In this document: positions 42,067 to 55,400 of the stretch, in pieces | Layout of the letters: the number at the start of each line of letters is the position of its first letter | How positions within the stretch are numbered: position 1 is the stretch's first letter | NCBI GenBank assembly: GCA_023053545.1 | Contig: JAKZAN010000004.1 | Coordinates: 1,302,001-1,366,000 of the forward strand | Reading direction: 5' to 3' | Length of the DNA stretch: 64,000 nucleotides | DNA from: Lepidurus packardi | Lineage: Eukaryota; Arthropoda; Branchiopoda; Notostraca; Triopsidae | The notes under the pieces: model-generated | Told to the model about the DNA's origin: nothing | Database searches by the model: none | Seen by the model: the letters and a program-made list of their open reading frames with translations, nothing else | Translations under genes and position numbers: made by a program

Positions 42067-43344
42067 TTGGGTCACTCGAAAAGTCCGTGCAGTAATTCGA
42101 ACACTTTCCCATTCAAACAGCCCGGGTATTTTTTTCCGTCTGCATTCGAACTTTTTTGTTCGAAAACTAGGAAGAGGTTTATGTTAGCTATATGTGTACC
42201 AAATTTTAGTGATCCTGACTTGAATTCGAAGTTTTTATTAACCACTGAAAGATGGACGATTCCGCTGAACATTTTCGCCACATAATGCGGTATCATTTCC
42301 ACGAAGGACTCAACGTTTCGGAAAGACTTGAAAAAATTTGTGGAGTTTAGGGCCCTGGTGCTTTAAAAGAACGCGTGGTTTGGAAATGGTTTGCGCGTTT
42401 CCGAAATGGAAATTTTTGCGTTCAAGATGGCGCCCGAACGGGTTGTCCTAAAGTGGTCGATACGGACCAAATAACATCTTTGGTGGATGTAAACCCACAT
42501 TTTACAATAAAAGTGATACACAAGATTGTCGGGGTATCCAATTGTAGCGTTTCTAAACACCTGAAATCCGCTGGCTACATTAATAGAGCGGACGTCTGAC
42601 TCCCGCACGACCTGAGCGACAGGAACCTGGTAGAGCGCGTGGACGCCTGCGATTTATTGCTACATAAAAATACGGAGCATCCTTTTTTGAGAAATCTAAT
42701 CACGGGAGACGAAAAGTGGATTATCTACAATAATGTTACAAGAAAAAGATCTTGGGGAACAAGGGACAGTCGTCCACAAACTGTCCCTGAAGCCGGGCTC
42801 CACCCGACGAAGGTGATGCTGTGCATCTGGTGGGATTACAAAGGCGTAGTTTACTACGAGCTACTACCATATGGTCAGACTATTAACTCGGACAAATACT
42901 GCGAGCAACTTAACAATTTGAAGGATGCCATTGCTCAAAAGCGTCCGGAATTGGTCAACAGAAGAGGCGTAACCTTCCACCGCGACAACGCCCGGCCACA
43001 CACATCTTTGCGGACCCGGCAAAAACTTTTAGAATTTTCCTGGGACGTTCTACCGCACCCTCCTTACAGCGCTGACCTTGCACCTTCAGACTACCATCTT
43101 TTCCGCTCTCTTCAAAATTCCATTAACGGAAAAAATTTCGAAAATCTGGAGGCCATCAAAATGCACCTCAATCAGTTTTTCGCAAAGATGTTTTGGGAGA
43201 AGGGGATCTTCGATCTACCAAATCGTTGGTCTAAAGTGATCGAACAAAATGGTTCATACATAGTTTAATAAAATTCGCTATGTGCAGAGAAATTCGCTTT
43301 CAAATTTTGGGTAATTTACTGCACGGACTTTTCGAGTGACCCAA
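42067..43344 (+). mobile_element. Mariner (DD34D) transposon, inactive copy
   Basis: A 1278-bp element bounded by perfect 29-bp terminal inverted repeats, TTGGGTCACTCGAAAAGTCC and onward (42067-42095 and 43316-43344), and flanked by TA on both sides (42065-42066 and 43345-43346), the Tc1/mariner target duplication. The internal gene is disrupted. Confidence 0.95.
42252..43268 (+). pseudogene. Mariner transposase with two nonsense codons
   Basis: One continuous frame of 338 codons is interrupted only by TAG at 42348 and TGA at 42597, with no frameshift. The catalytic D-D-34-D triad is readable: T-G-D-E-K-W, then H-R-D-N-A-R-P-H, then A-P-S-D-Y-H-L-F with 34 residues between the second and third D. 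The TGA falls where mariners carry the tryptophan of W-V-P-H-E-L (here stop-L-P-H-D-L). The N-terminal helix-turn-helix region is otherwise recognisable. No full-length transposase can be made from this copy. Confidence 0.92.
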
Positions 43345-43368
43345 TACAATAATCATTATTCTTTTTAG

Positions 43369-43718
43369 AGATTTACGAAATACGCTCAGGTCCACTAGAA
43401 ACGGATGCAGAATTTCTGTTAAAAATGGAACTTCCCGCATGTGCAGCCAATTATGTCTTTGATTGTGGAGAAAACGTTATCGGGTCTGAGAGTTTACAGA
43501 GGATAAAAAGTAATGCGTATCTCTCCCCATGTATAGTATGTAAGGTCCGGAACAGTAGTCCTAACCTAACTGAAATGGAGCAAGAGTTATTCCGGAAAGC
43601 AGGAAACCAGGTTAATAATTTAAACATTGGCATATCTGAATCCTTATTACTACAGAGTCAGGATATCTACATTAGTCAACCTTGCAATCAAGATTACATT
43701 ACGTATTACACAATGTGA
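43369..43718 (+). CDS. Uncharacterised exon downstream of mariner
   Basis: An open frame follows a plausible acceptor (CTTTTTAG, ends 43368) and encodes about 115 residues ending in Y-Y-T-M-stop. It includes C-A-A-N-Y-V-F-D-C-G and C-I-V-C-K-V-R-N. I recognise no family. If real, it is a last coding exon, and the mariner sits in the intron just before it. The only nearby upstream donor (5530) is out of phase with it (it would create a TGA), so the partner exon is unknown. Confidence 0.35.
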
Positions 43719-43902
43719 TTAGTTCATATACTACACAAATTCTTCAATGTATTTTGTCCTAGCATCACATTCTTTCAATGTAGATTAAGAATAATAAAAC
43801 GTTACGCAGATAGTTGTCCAAATTTGCTCATCGATAATATACAGTTAAGTACACCAAATGGAATAGAATAAATTAAATTGAATTTAGATTAAATTAAAGG
43901 AG

Positions 43903-43985
43903 ATTTAGACACATTAGACACAATTAGACACATATAGACACATTTAGACATTTAGACATTAGACATTAGACACATTTAGACACAA
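43903..43985. repeat. TTAGACA-type microsatellite
   Basis: About 80 bp of irregular tandem copies of TTAGACA / TTAGACACA, directly followed by a perfect palindrome. Confidence 0.85.
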
Positions 43986-44013
43986 CTGCGCACACACTCG
44001 TGTGTGCGCAGTT
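43984..44013. repeat. 30-nt perfect palindrome with 2-nt centre
   Basis: AACTGCGCACACAC and its exact reverse complement separated by TC: a 14-bp stem able to form a cruciform or hairpin. It lies about 215 bp upstream of the cysteine-protease start. Confidence 0.9.
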
Positions 44014-44149
44014 GGCCGATCAGCTGCGCGAAGTAAACCATAGTAAGAATATTGGAGTATAGTAACAAGGAAAAATGTTGGCCTGCTCTGTGTTTACCGT
44101 GTGATTCATCAAATTAAATACTAGTGTCGACATCACTGGGCATGTACAG

Positions 44150-44165
44150 CGTGAACATAAAAGGA
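44150..44165 (+). promoter_or_regulatory. TATA-like box of the cysteine protease
   Basis: ACATAAAAGG about 70 bp before the ATG at 44229 is the best TATA candidate; spacing allows a short 5' UTR. Confidence 0.4.
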
Positions 44166-44228
44166 GCTCGGCGAGATCCCAAATGGCATCGTCATACCTT
44201 TGACGACAACTGAAGAACGTGTGTAATC

Positions 44229-45635
<1,407 letters not shown>

Positions 45636-45859
45636 TCTATAGTGGGAAACGCAATATGATTAAGAATAATTTTTTAATAGTTGGTTGTTTTGTCCAGTTG
45701 GTTGTGAGTATAAAATAGTCTTGCATGCATAACGTACATGACTGTCTGCTTTAGTCTATAATTTTCTTTGTTTGAACACTCGAAAAAGGCACTTGAAATA
45801 CGACACTGTTACCGGTTCAGTGAGAGAGCGATACCCGACACCGACACATAGAGAGACAC

Positions 45860-46310
45860 CCGTTTATTTTTGGGTTCCACAAAATCAGCTCTGTCCCTTT
45901 GCACTTGCAAAACCCATTACAGTCTTCTATCTGCGTCTTTCGGGAATCTATGAATCCCTACACCAGCAGTAACATAGTTGCTAAAGCCATAAGCAGCACA
46001 CGAGCTACCAGCGTATATTTAGGATTCGTCTTCGATGGCCGCTTTCTTGCCATTTTTCCACTAAAACTACTAAGCACAGAAGAAGTCTAACATCTCCAGT
46101 GAATAACAAAGCGCTCGTAGGCCAAGCCTGTCACGAACCTTACGTCACAGCTCTCGTGGTGGGAAAATGCCAAAACTTCGCAAGTGAATAAGTCGGGAAC
46201 GTCTAGCCGGAAAAATAAATAAATTGTCCTGTTCTTAGGATAATGTGTACAATAAGAATCCATCCAAATATCAATATGCTGTGTTGTAGTCTATTGCTCT
46301 TTAAGCTAGC
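45860..46310. repeat. Diverged repeat, right copy (partner at 5940-6400)
   Basis: Same orientation and order of landmarks as the copy left of the array. It starts about 220 bp after the cysteine protease. The two copies differ by many substitutions and indels. Confidence 0.6.
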
Positions 46311-46657
46311 TTACGCGGTCTCCGTCGGTCCCACCTATCGCGTAGCTTCGGGGTACTGCTGTACTACATTCTGGCACTGGAGCTCGGAGGCTACTCATTA
46401 TGAATTGGCCAATTAGACAAATGACAGGAAAAGTTATGAAAGAAAAAAAACGTAGTCCCGCCAGAATTTTGGGTGCATCTTTGGGTTACCTGGAAGCATC
46501 TCCCAACGGCGTTGTAGGTGACAAAGGATTTATGAAATAAAGTACTCAAAAGTTGCCTAGAACTCATTAAATAATCAATTACATAAAGTTTGCGGTTGAA
46601 AGGTCTAAACCGCGTGCTAAGGAAATAACCTGCACGTCTGGTGTTCTTGGTGCGAAA
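46311..46657. other. Sequence upstream of BEL/Pao gag, no LTR recognised
   Basis: Expected to hold a 5' LTR and primer-binding site, but I find no direct repeat of this stretch in 50757-51200, so the LTRs are missing or too diverged to see. Confidence 0.35.
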
Positions 46658-48541
46658 ATGTTAGTAATCGTTTTACCAAAGACATTCGTTCGGTATCGTT
46701 CCTCACGAGCTAACGACCCTCCATCATCAATCGTATCGCGCTCGCATATCTCTTCCCGTTCGTCCCGATCGCCTGCAGAGGGCAGCATCGCGAGCAAATC
46801 CTCAAGCATGCGGCATCGGGAATCCCAATTACGCCTTGCCTCTGCCGAATTGCGTCTCCACCGGTTAAACGAAGTCGCCGTAGAAGAGGAGGCCTGCCGA
46901 AAAAGGCTAAGGGAAATGCAGATGCAACTGGAGGAAGAGGAACAGAGAGCACAGTTGGCCCGAGAGAGACGACATTACGAAAATGAAGTCGCCCAACTCC
47001 GTTTAGAAGCAAATTCATTACGCGAAGAAGTTGAGGAGGTAGTTGGGGAGCCTATGCTCATCACGGGGACGGCAACACCTCCTTCCAACGTGTCGCTTGA
47101 CGTACGACTGAGTCCAACACGCCAAACTGCACTGGTCCCCGACAGAAGCGAAACTACTACTCCAGCTTCCACAAACGAGAGGACAGTTGCCAACGCCACC
47201 TATCGCCGAGAAGAGGTTGCAAATCGCGAAGATGCATGGATATACGAAGAATCGGAAAATCGCGGAGAACGCAGTTCTCATGGTGGTAAGAGGTCCGGAC
47301 TCCCAAAGATCACGATTACCCCGTTTAATGGAGACCCGAGACGATGGACGATGTTTATTGCCAATTTCAGAGCTTTGATCGATGAATCGGGCTGTTCCGA
47401 CGCTCAAAAACTCGCTTATTTAAGAGAACTTTTGGATGACAGAGTAAGGGGATCGATTGCGCAAACACTACATAGCCCCTCCTTGTATAAAACGGCCCTA
47501 GCGGAACTGCAACGAAGATACGGCCATCCTCATTTAATTGCCACAGCTTTAATTGCGAAATTGCTTAACATTAGACAGCTACGCTCTGAAGATTTCGAAG
47601 CTCTTCAAGAATTTGCTAACGAAGTCCATGGCTCTGTTACGTCCCTTGAGCACTGTGGGTATCACCAAGACTTGCAATCGAGCGCAACCTTGTCACAGCT
47701 TGTCAACAAATTGCCCAAGCCTCTCAGAAATAGATGGGGGGAAAGAGTATTTAGTATATAACCTCGTCTCGCTGATCTGTCTGATTTCGACGCTTGGCTT
47801 GATCAACTCGTTTTAAGCCAAATGACAGTTCAACCGATTGAACAATTCGAAACCAAACCGGGGCCTTTGAAATGGTCACCCCTGGCTACGAAGACGCCCC
47901 AATCGAAGCATGTTTATGCAACGAGCGAAAACTCTGCCCCAAAAACTTGTCAAGTATGCGCGAAAGTGGGCCACAGTATTTCCGATTGTCAAAAATTCGC
48001 CGCGTTGCAGACGAAGGAGCGTGCTGAAGTTGTCAAGGGAAAATCGCTCTGCTTCTCCTGCCTCGAAGAACCCCATCGAAGTCGGGAATGTGGCCGAAAG
48101 CAGGCCTGTGCAGTCGACGGCTGTAAAGAAAAACATCACCCATTGCTGCACGGCGCTCCCCGAGTTTACCCAAATCGTTCTCCAGCGAAAAGCCAGCCAG
48201 GACCCGCAGTCTATCATATAAGGTTCGCGCCTGGGAGAATTGTTCTTCTATCATTAGTTCCCGTTATAATCTCCAAAAATGGGAAGTCTTTACGCGTACA
48301 CGCTCTGCTCGACACTGGCAGCGAAGTGTCACTTATTAGAAGAGATGTCGCCCGAAACTTATCTTTAAATGGCCCTGAGAAGAATATTCACCTCGAGACG
48401 TTCCATGGAAATGACCCGGTTTGGCGCGTGAAGACTGTGGATTTCGAAGTCTCCTCTCTCGACGGAAAATTCGTCGTGCAAGTTTCGGGAGCGCTCACCG
48501 TTCCTAATCTCAACATTTCAAATCGACGTTATGATTTTCAA
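46658..48541 (+). pseudogene. BEL/Pao gag and protease region
   Basis: The frame opens at 46658 and continues, with one nonsense codon at 47759, to the TGA at 48542. It starts with an arginine/glutamate-rich coiled-coil stretch (about residues 50-130), then a gag-like segment (I-T-P-F-N-G-D-P-R-R-W) typical of DUF1759 in BEL/Pao gag. After the stop the frame resumes with cysteine/histidine knuckles (C-Q-V-C-A-K-V-G-H-S-I-S-D-C, and C-F-S-C-L-E-E-P-H-R-S-R-E-C) and an aspartic protease motif H-A-L-L-D-T-G-S-E-V-S. Confidence 0.85.
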
Positions 48542-48565
48542 TGACTGCAAAAGGCTCACAATCAC

Positions 48566-50756
48566 TTGAGAGGCTTGGAGCTTCCAGAAATGAAGGACGA
48601 AGAAGTTACGGTACTCCTCGGCATGGATGTCGTAGAGGCACACGAAGCTTTGGCTATTTTGAAGCCTGCAAGAGGCACTGTCGGTCCCAGGGCTGTACAA
48701 ACGATTTTCGGATGGACTGTCGTCGGTCCTGTCGAGCAAACAATACAAAGCCGCACTTCTGCGAGACAAATCTTCCGAATTGGCATGCAAGATTCGGATG
48801 ACGAACTACATCGCTCCGTTGAAAACATGTGGGAGACGGAGAGTTTCGGTACCAAGCCAGCCACTGAGAAGTTACTCTCTGATGACGACAAGGTAGCCCT
48901 CAAAATTTTGGAAAACACGGTGTTCCATAACGGAGAGCGCTATGAAGCTGGGCTCCTATGGCGAAGCCCTGAAGTCACCCTCCCGAACAATCGCAACTCG
49001 GCTCTACACCGTTTATTCTCAATGGAGAGAAAATTACGTTTGAACCCCGAATTCGCTGAGATGTACGAAAAGGCCATCGAGGACTATTTGAAAAACGGAC
49101 ATGCTTGCCTCGTGCCTGTCGAAAGGCAAAACCTGGAAGAAAAAAGGATCTGGTATCTCCCGCATCACGCAGTTACAAATCCGAACAAACTTGGTAAGTT
49201 GCGGGTTGTATTCGACGCCGCCGCTCGCACCGCCGGAATAGCGTTAAATGATGCGCTCCTGAAGGGACCGGATCTCCTCACAAATTTGGGTGCCATACTA
49301 CTTCGCTTTCGACAGAATCGGATCGCTATTACTGCTGATATCGAAAAAATGTTCCACCAGGTTGGAGTTATTAAGTCAGATCAACCCGCGTTAAGATTCT
49401 TCTGGCGTCCTCCTGGAGAAAATAATCCTCCCCGCACCTATCAAATGACTGTCCAAGTCTTCGGTTCAGCTTCATCCCCCGCCATTTGCAACTACGTGCT
49501 GCGGAAGACGGCCGAAGATAGTAAAGACGATTTTCCGTTGGTTCCCGAAAAGGTGCAAAACCAATTCTACGTGGATGACCTCTTGGACTCCGTCGACAGC
49601 GAGCAAGAAGCTATCGAAGTAGCACGCCAAGTTTCGTTGTCACTCCATAGAGGGGGTTTTCGCTTGACGAAGTGGATGTCGTCATGAAGGTCGTACTGAA
49701 GGCAATATCAAAATCAGAGCGTGCTTGTCCAGAATTGAATCTTGATTTCGACGAACTTCCCATCGAGCGGGCACTAGGCCTAAAATGGCACTGGGAGGAA
49801 ATTGTTTTCGCTTCCAATTTAATCCCAAGGGGGAAGTTAAGACAAAACGGGAGCTACTTAGCACCGTTGCCCCGATTGTTGACCCTCTAGGCTTCGTCGT
49901 CCCCTTTCTCCTCACGGCTAAGTCCATTCTCCAAGACACTTGGAGCTTAATTATCGGATGGGATGAAAAACTTCCTGAAGAAATGTTGACCCGCATTCAG
50001 ACCTGGTGTCAAGAAATTAAGCTTTTGTCCCACTTGAAAATCCCGCGATGCCTTCGGACCGCACAAACCCCCATTTTAAACGCCCAGCTCCACGTTTTCT
50101 CTGACGCTTCGCAGCTGGGCTTCGGAGCAGCGGTGTACGGACGGACAGCGCCACACTTCGGTGGCGTTTGGGAAAGCCTTGTTAAATCTGCTAAGGTAGC
50201 TCTTCGGAGCGTTTTAAATAAAAGGACGCTGACGGACGAAGTCCTGTTGACCGCCATGACTGGGATCGAAAGTCTGCTGAACGGAAGACCACTCACGCAT
50301 GTCACAGTCGATCCGAGGGAGCCCGAATCTTTGACGCCAAATCATTTTTTGCTGGTACGACCTAATCCTAGATTACCTTCTGATATTCTCCTGCCTGAAG
50401 AAATTAACCTTAAGAAGAAATGGCGTGCAGCGCAAGTGATAATAGAGCATTTCTGGAAGAGATGGATTCGCGAGTACGCCCCCTATCTCATCGAACGGCG
50501 AAAATGGCTGTCCGAAAGGCGAAATCTGCAGAAGGATGATATCGTTCTTGTTGTGGACCAGAATTCTCCCCGAGGTCAGTGGCCGATTGGACGAGTCTTG
50601 GAGACCTTCCCGGGCAAGGACAGCATTACGCGGACAGCTTTGGTGAAAACTAGGCACGGAGAGTACGTTCGGCCTGTCGCAAAACTTTGCCTCCTGGAAG
50701 CGGTATCTGAAGCTGTTACTGTGACTAGTAACGGGGCTGGCGATGTTCCGTACTAG
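48566..50756 (+). pseudogene. BEL/Pao reverse transcriptase and integrase remnant
   Basis: 48566-49687 is in the same frame as gag and encodes the linker and reverse transcriptase, with L-R-V-V-F-D-A-A-A-R, I-T-A-D-I-E-K-M-F-H and the catalytic F-Y-V-D-D-L. A frameshift near 49685 and another near 49800 lead into the connection and RNase H start (H-V-F-S-D-A-S). That joins directly to H-F-G-G-V-W-E-S-L-V-K, normally near the end of integrase, followed by G-R-P-L-T-H-V and the DUF5641-like tail (K-D-D-I-V-L-V-V-D). Confidence 0.88.
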
Positions 50757-52450
50757 ATACGGAAGGTAGATTTCAATATTGAAAAAATTCATTGTTACTA
50801 TTACATGTTCTCGCTAAGGCAAGTTACTCTCGTTCCGTTCTCGACAACGGTTAGTCGACCATCTTAACCCCCAAAACACACGATTGACGAAATATATAAG
50901 TGTTTGTTATTAAAATCATCAGAGTGATATCGTAACGTTTCCCAGCCACCTCACGATATTTGGGCTGACCAACTATAGATAGGGCATGCTAAATGGACGA
51001 CTTAAATTCGGCGGCTATTGTTGTGGTAAAATACTCCTTACAGTGATGGTATTAACGCACTTTCATTAAATACTTAGTTTTATCTACATAGCCTTAACAG
51101 TCCTGAATGGACTGAGCATTCTGACTCGGGAGCCTTCGAAAGGAGTTTAAGTAGAAATGAGCACTGCTACACCATTCTTTCTCATGAAATTCTAACCCTA
51201 GCTTTGTTTGAATCAAGCGCTACGTAAGCCAAACCATGGAAACGCCAATGAGTATAAACAAAAGCCGCCGTTTTTGTGAGAAAATCTACGACTGCGCTCC
51301 CCACCCCTTTACTCGGCACGCACCGCAGCATAGCTATGCCCAATCTATTGTGTTTATGTCAGTTATAGAGCGAATTCGTCTGTTCGCCGTTCCGCAAAAG
51401 CCTGAACTAACGTTATCTTTAGGTCTTCAAAAAGTTAAAGCTCGGAACGTAACCTTTCGCACAAGCAGCGTGGAAGGGCTTATAGGCAAACTCGCTGACT
51501 GATTGGACGGTGTTAGCTTCCCTAAGGACACTTTTACTTCAACACTACTATACTATACCTCCTGTCATATATCCACCGTATAATTATGCATACGTTTTTT
51601 AAACTGACTTTTAACAGCGTTCATATAATTCATGCAAGGTCAGCTTATAAAGAATAAAAATGGAAAACCATCTTTCGTATCGCGCGCGAAGAAAGCAAAT
51701 CGATTGCGAATGTTGTGATGATGCGCTACACCAAAACACGATATTTGTTGTAACGTCAAAGTTAATTAGGCCAATTTTGATGGAAGGCTACTCTGTTTTG
51801 CTTTTATCATCTTTCGGAATGAGTTGTAAGTATAGCTTCTTCTCTCTCTCTGTAAGACTAATGATGTTTCCTACTTTATTTCAGTTTTACTCCAATAATG
51901 CACACTATTTCCCAATCCATATTTTGTTTTTATTGTAAGTAAAACTAAGTTTTTATTTACAATGTTTATTATAAGTTTTACATGTGTCGTAACTGTTCTG
52001 GTCATTCATTGTCGTCAGTCGTTTTCTATTTGCGTCACCTGAACGTGACGCTCCGTTACGTTTTAAACAACGATGAAACGAAAGAAACCTTATATTATAA
52101 CTTAATCTTGTTTGTTTGTTAGCCTAGTTCTATCTCCTATAGTTTCGCTATATGCTGCATATTATTTCAGTCTTCCACTAGCCACTCTTCCAGTCGGAAC
52201 GGTTTTATTTTGTCTTAATTATAGTAACAGAAAAGTGCAAAACCAAATTTCTGTCACCCATTTTGTTAGTCACATGTTTGATTCCTCGGAACAATTACTC
52301 GCCTAAAACAATCTCTTAAAGGCAGAGGTTAGGTTTATAAAAGTAATCTTGACTAAATAATGTGTGCGTATTAAAATTTTGATTTACTATGTTACAGGAA
52401 CTGTACGACGCTGGGTTTGGGGTTGTTCAAGAACATGCAGCTGTAGCACC
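50757..52450. other. Intergenic, no gene seen
   Basis: Includes the region after the BEL/Pao remnant and the presumed 5' region of the ASB-like gene. CAACTATAGATAGGGCATG (about 50984) is a near reverse match to about 41660. A CAG acceptor at 52394-52396 could mark a 5' UTR intron of the next gene. An 88-codon frame at 51236 has no family signature. Confidence 0.4.
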
Positions 52451-55400
52451 ATGGGGGGAGCCTTGAGCAGCTTCTTTCAATCTGGAAGTACTTTACTCTC
52501 TTCTGGGAACCACCGAGCAGTGACCGAATCCACGAAGGAAGCAATTAAAGACGTATTTAATGCTTTACGGGCCAATCCTCGCATAAACGTAGCCCGTTTG
52601 GAAGGCTTACTGTCTCGTATCCCTAAAGTAACCCTCTAAATTCAACGTAATTCTTAATAGATTCTTAAACTCATTTCTTTGTTTTGTAGAGTGAGAATAT
52701 TTTGTCCGTGAGGAACGATGAAGGCTATAATTTGCTTCAAAAATGCGTGGGAATTAATCACGTGGAGCTTGTGCGATGGGTTTTGAGTCGGCATGTAGAT
52801 ATAAACCGAGGTGCTTGTTCTTTGCCACTGCATATAGCCTGCCTCAAAGGGTAATACATCTTAATCGCAAGCCTAAAGAAGAGAAAGAAAAGTCTTTCTA
52901 ATTATTGTTATTATTTTTTACTTTTTTTTATTTTCTTCCCCTCCAGGTACGAAGATTGCGTGGAATTGTTGCTAAAACGTGGCGGTCGTATTGACGCAGA
53001 AGCCCGTATGTGTTGGCCAGGGCCTCATAACCAGAATTGCGAAGAAAGCAATCAAACTTGTGAAGAGCGACTAAAATACTGTAAAAATAAATAAATAAAA
53101 AAAAATAATAATAATAATAATAAAATAAAAATGAAATAATTTTTTTAATTCCTCATTGAAGATGAAGCCGTAGCGGACCGATCAAGTGACAAGTTGCAAA
53201 GTGCCATTTACTACGCCATTGATGGCGACCAGGTTGAAATCCTTGAGCTTCTGACCCAACAAGGCGAGGATCATTGGTTGCCATGGCAGCAGAAACGGCC
53301 ACTCCTCCACATTGCCTGCGAACGCGGAGCTTGGAACTGCGTACGCTATTTAGTGTCTGAACGACCCGAGGAAATTAACCAATGCTATGATGAGTATTAC
53401 CCCTTGCACCAGGTAATATCAAGAAAAGATCATAGAAACTCCATTAAATGAATTAATAATTGTAATTATTTAATAAATTGTGAAATTATTTAATAAGTTT
53501 ATTAATAAATTAAATTGTGAAATTATTTAATGAATTTATTAATAAATTAAATTAATTATTTAATAAATTAAATTAAATTATTTAATAAATTGTGAAATAT
53601 ATCTAAATTAAATTGAGAAATTCAATAAATTTGGAAAATATTGGCGCAAATTTTGGAAAGTTTTCTTTATTTTTGGGGATAGGCTGCGTTGCACGACACC
53701 AAGTTTGTGGAGCTTTTGGTGGCTTGTGGCGCGCAAACGACGGTCCGGACCGCTACGCAGCAGATGACGGTGTTACATGTGTTGTTTTTGCTGGGCAAAA
53801 AGTCAGCAGAGGATACGCTCCAAACAGCCAAGCTCTTGTTGGAACATGGCTTACGAGAACTCATTAATGAGCCGGATTCTTTGGGTAATACGCCCTTACA
53901 CGCGCTCATCGTTCGCTATGCGTTGGAAGAGGCCAAGTACGGGTACGGCTACGGGTCGAATGACCGTCATGACGAACCCCAGCCGTGGAACAAATGGGAT
54001 ATGCTTCACATTGTGCGCTACCTCATTCACCAAGGTGCAGGACCGAGTATCAACCAAAAGGGGAACTCGGCCTTGGCCTGTGTGCTGCGGCACGTACGGG
54101 ACTGGGAGTTTCGTTACGAGCTGCTAGACATGTTACTGCAGCACGGTGGAGATCCTAACGTGGTCGGCCGAGATGGCAGTGTACCTTTGATGGTTTGCCT
54201 TGTTCCCTTAATCAACAAAGATCCTTTGCACCATTTCACGCATACGATGAAGGTAACTGTGTCGATTTTTAATTAACGTAATTGTTTTTTTAAGTATCCT
54301 AAAAGCTTTTCTATCTCGCGCTAGCAAGGAAAATGCAAAAACACTTGCAGACAAACTATTATTGCAAACAACTATTTTAAAAATCTCGAATAAAATATCT
54401 TGATACTAATGTACAAGGAAGGGGCATGGACGGTCCGCTTCTTTGTTTTTCCCCTTATTTAATTTGGAAATGGCAATTCATTGCTCACCTACGCGAAAAC
54501 GCGAAATCTTACATTGCAGAACTGTCATTCGCTAGACGTTATTTTAGGAGTATTTTTAAAGAAAACCATGGAATTTGGAGTGCTTACTTATAAAGATGTC
54601 GCGCTCGTCCTATTATGCGGAGAAGCAATGCGCCTTCATACAAGTATACTCCGTACAAAACACATGCGCCACCTTGTGCTAGCTCGGGTAAAACGAGCTA
54701 AGTTGTGCGGTGGAAACCTTTGTTTACAATAATTAAATGTTTAGTCACTGTAAGGGCTAGAAAAGGCTAACGAAGGTCTTGACTTTCGTTGTTGCTCAAT
54801 CATGAAGCATAAATTAAAGTATCTGGTATTTCTTTATAAACTTGTATAAAGTAATAATTTTTATTGTTTCTTCCTTAATTTATTTCGAAAATGCAATTCA
54901 TTCACGTATATGAAAAAGCGAAATCTCGCATTCGAACCTTTCATTCGCTAGACACTATTTGAGTGTACTTTTTAAAGGAAAACTGCGTGTAAATTGGAGC
55001 GTCTAGTTAGAAAGTTATCGTGCACGCCACGTTATGCGCAGAAGCAATGCGCGTTCATATACACACTCCAACACGTTCTCTGGACTTAGTGACAAAGGGA
55101 TGTAACGTGTCCCGTTGTCAAAAATGATACTAGTGGATCAGTTTTAGAACAAGGACTTTTTTCCATCTAATGGAGTGAAAGAAAGTAAAGGTTTTAACGA
55201 TTCTCATCAGCGAAAGTTGGTGAGAATCGTTAACCTAGCTAACGCAACCTAATCTAATTCAGTTTCCAATCGAACTGCCAGTTTTCAACTCGAATGACAC
55301 CTGTTTGTTATTCTTTTCTGGAGAAGGTGTTGTAGCGATATGAGACACTAGTGTTGTTTTGACCTCCGGGTTTTTAACCGGAGAACCTATTGACAAAACA

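Larger units (their letters stand above)
46658..50756 (+). mobile_element. BEL/Pao-type retrotransposon, defective
   Basis: Gag and Pol are on one strand with domains in BEL/Pao order: gag, CCHC-type zinc knuckles, aspartic protease, reverse transcriptase, start of RNase H, then directly the C-terminal end of integrase. It is broken by in-frame stops at 47759 (TAA) and 48542 (TGA), frameshifts near 49685 and 49800, and an internal deletion at about 50145 removing most of RNase H and the integrase catalytic core. No LTRs and no envelope gene are seen. It cannot be autonomous. Confidence 0.88.

Noticed and set aside
43903-43985. TTAGACA repeats as an internal telomere tract
   Set aside because: The unit is irregular and does not match the TTAGG telomere repeat common in arthropods.
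43903-44013. CRISPR-like array
   Set aside because: No regular spacers; it is a simple microsatellite and a palindrome in a eukaryotic genome.
46311-51200. LTRs for the BEL/Pao element
   Set aside because: No direct repeat between the two flanks was found by eye; self-alignment would be needed to exclude short or diverged LTRs.
51236-51502. 88-residue open frame
   Set aside because: No recognisable motif, no promoter or splice context, and sequence like the surrounding intergenic DNA.
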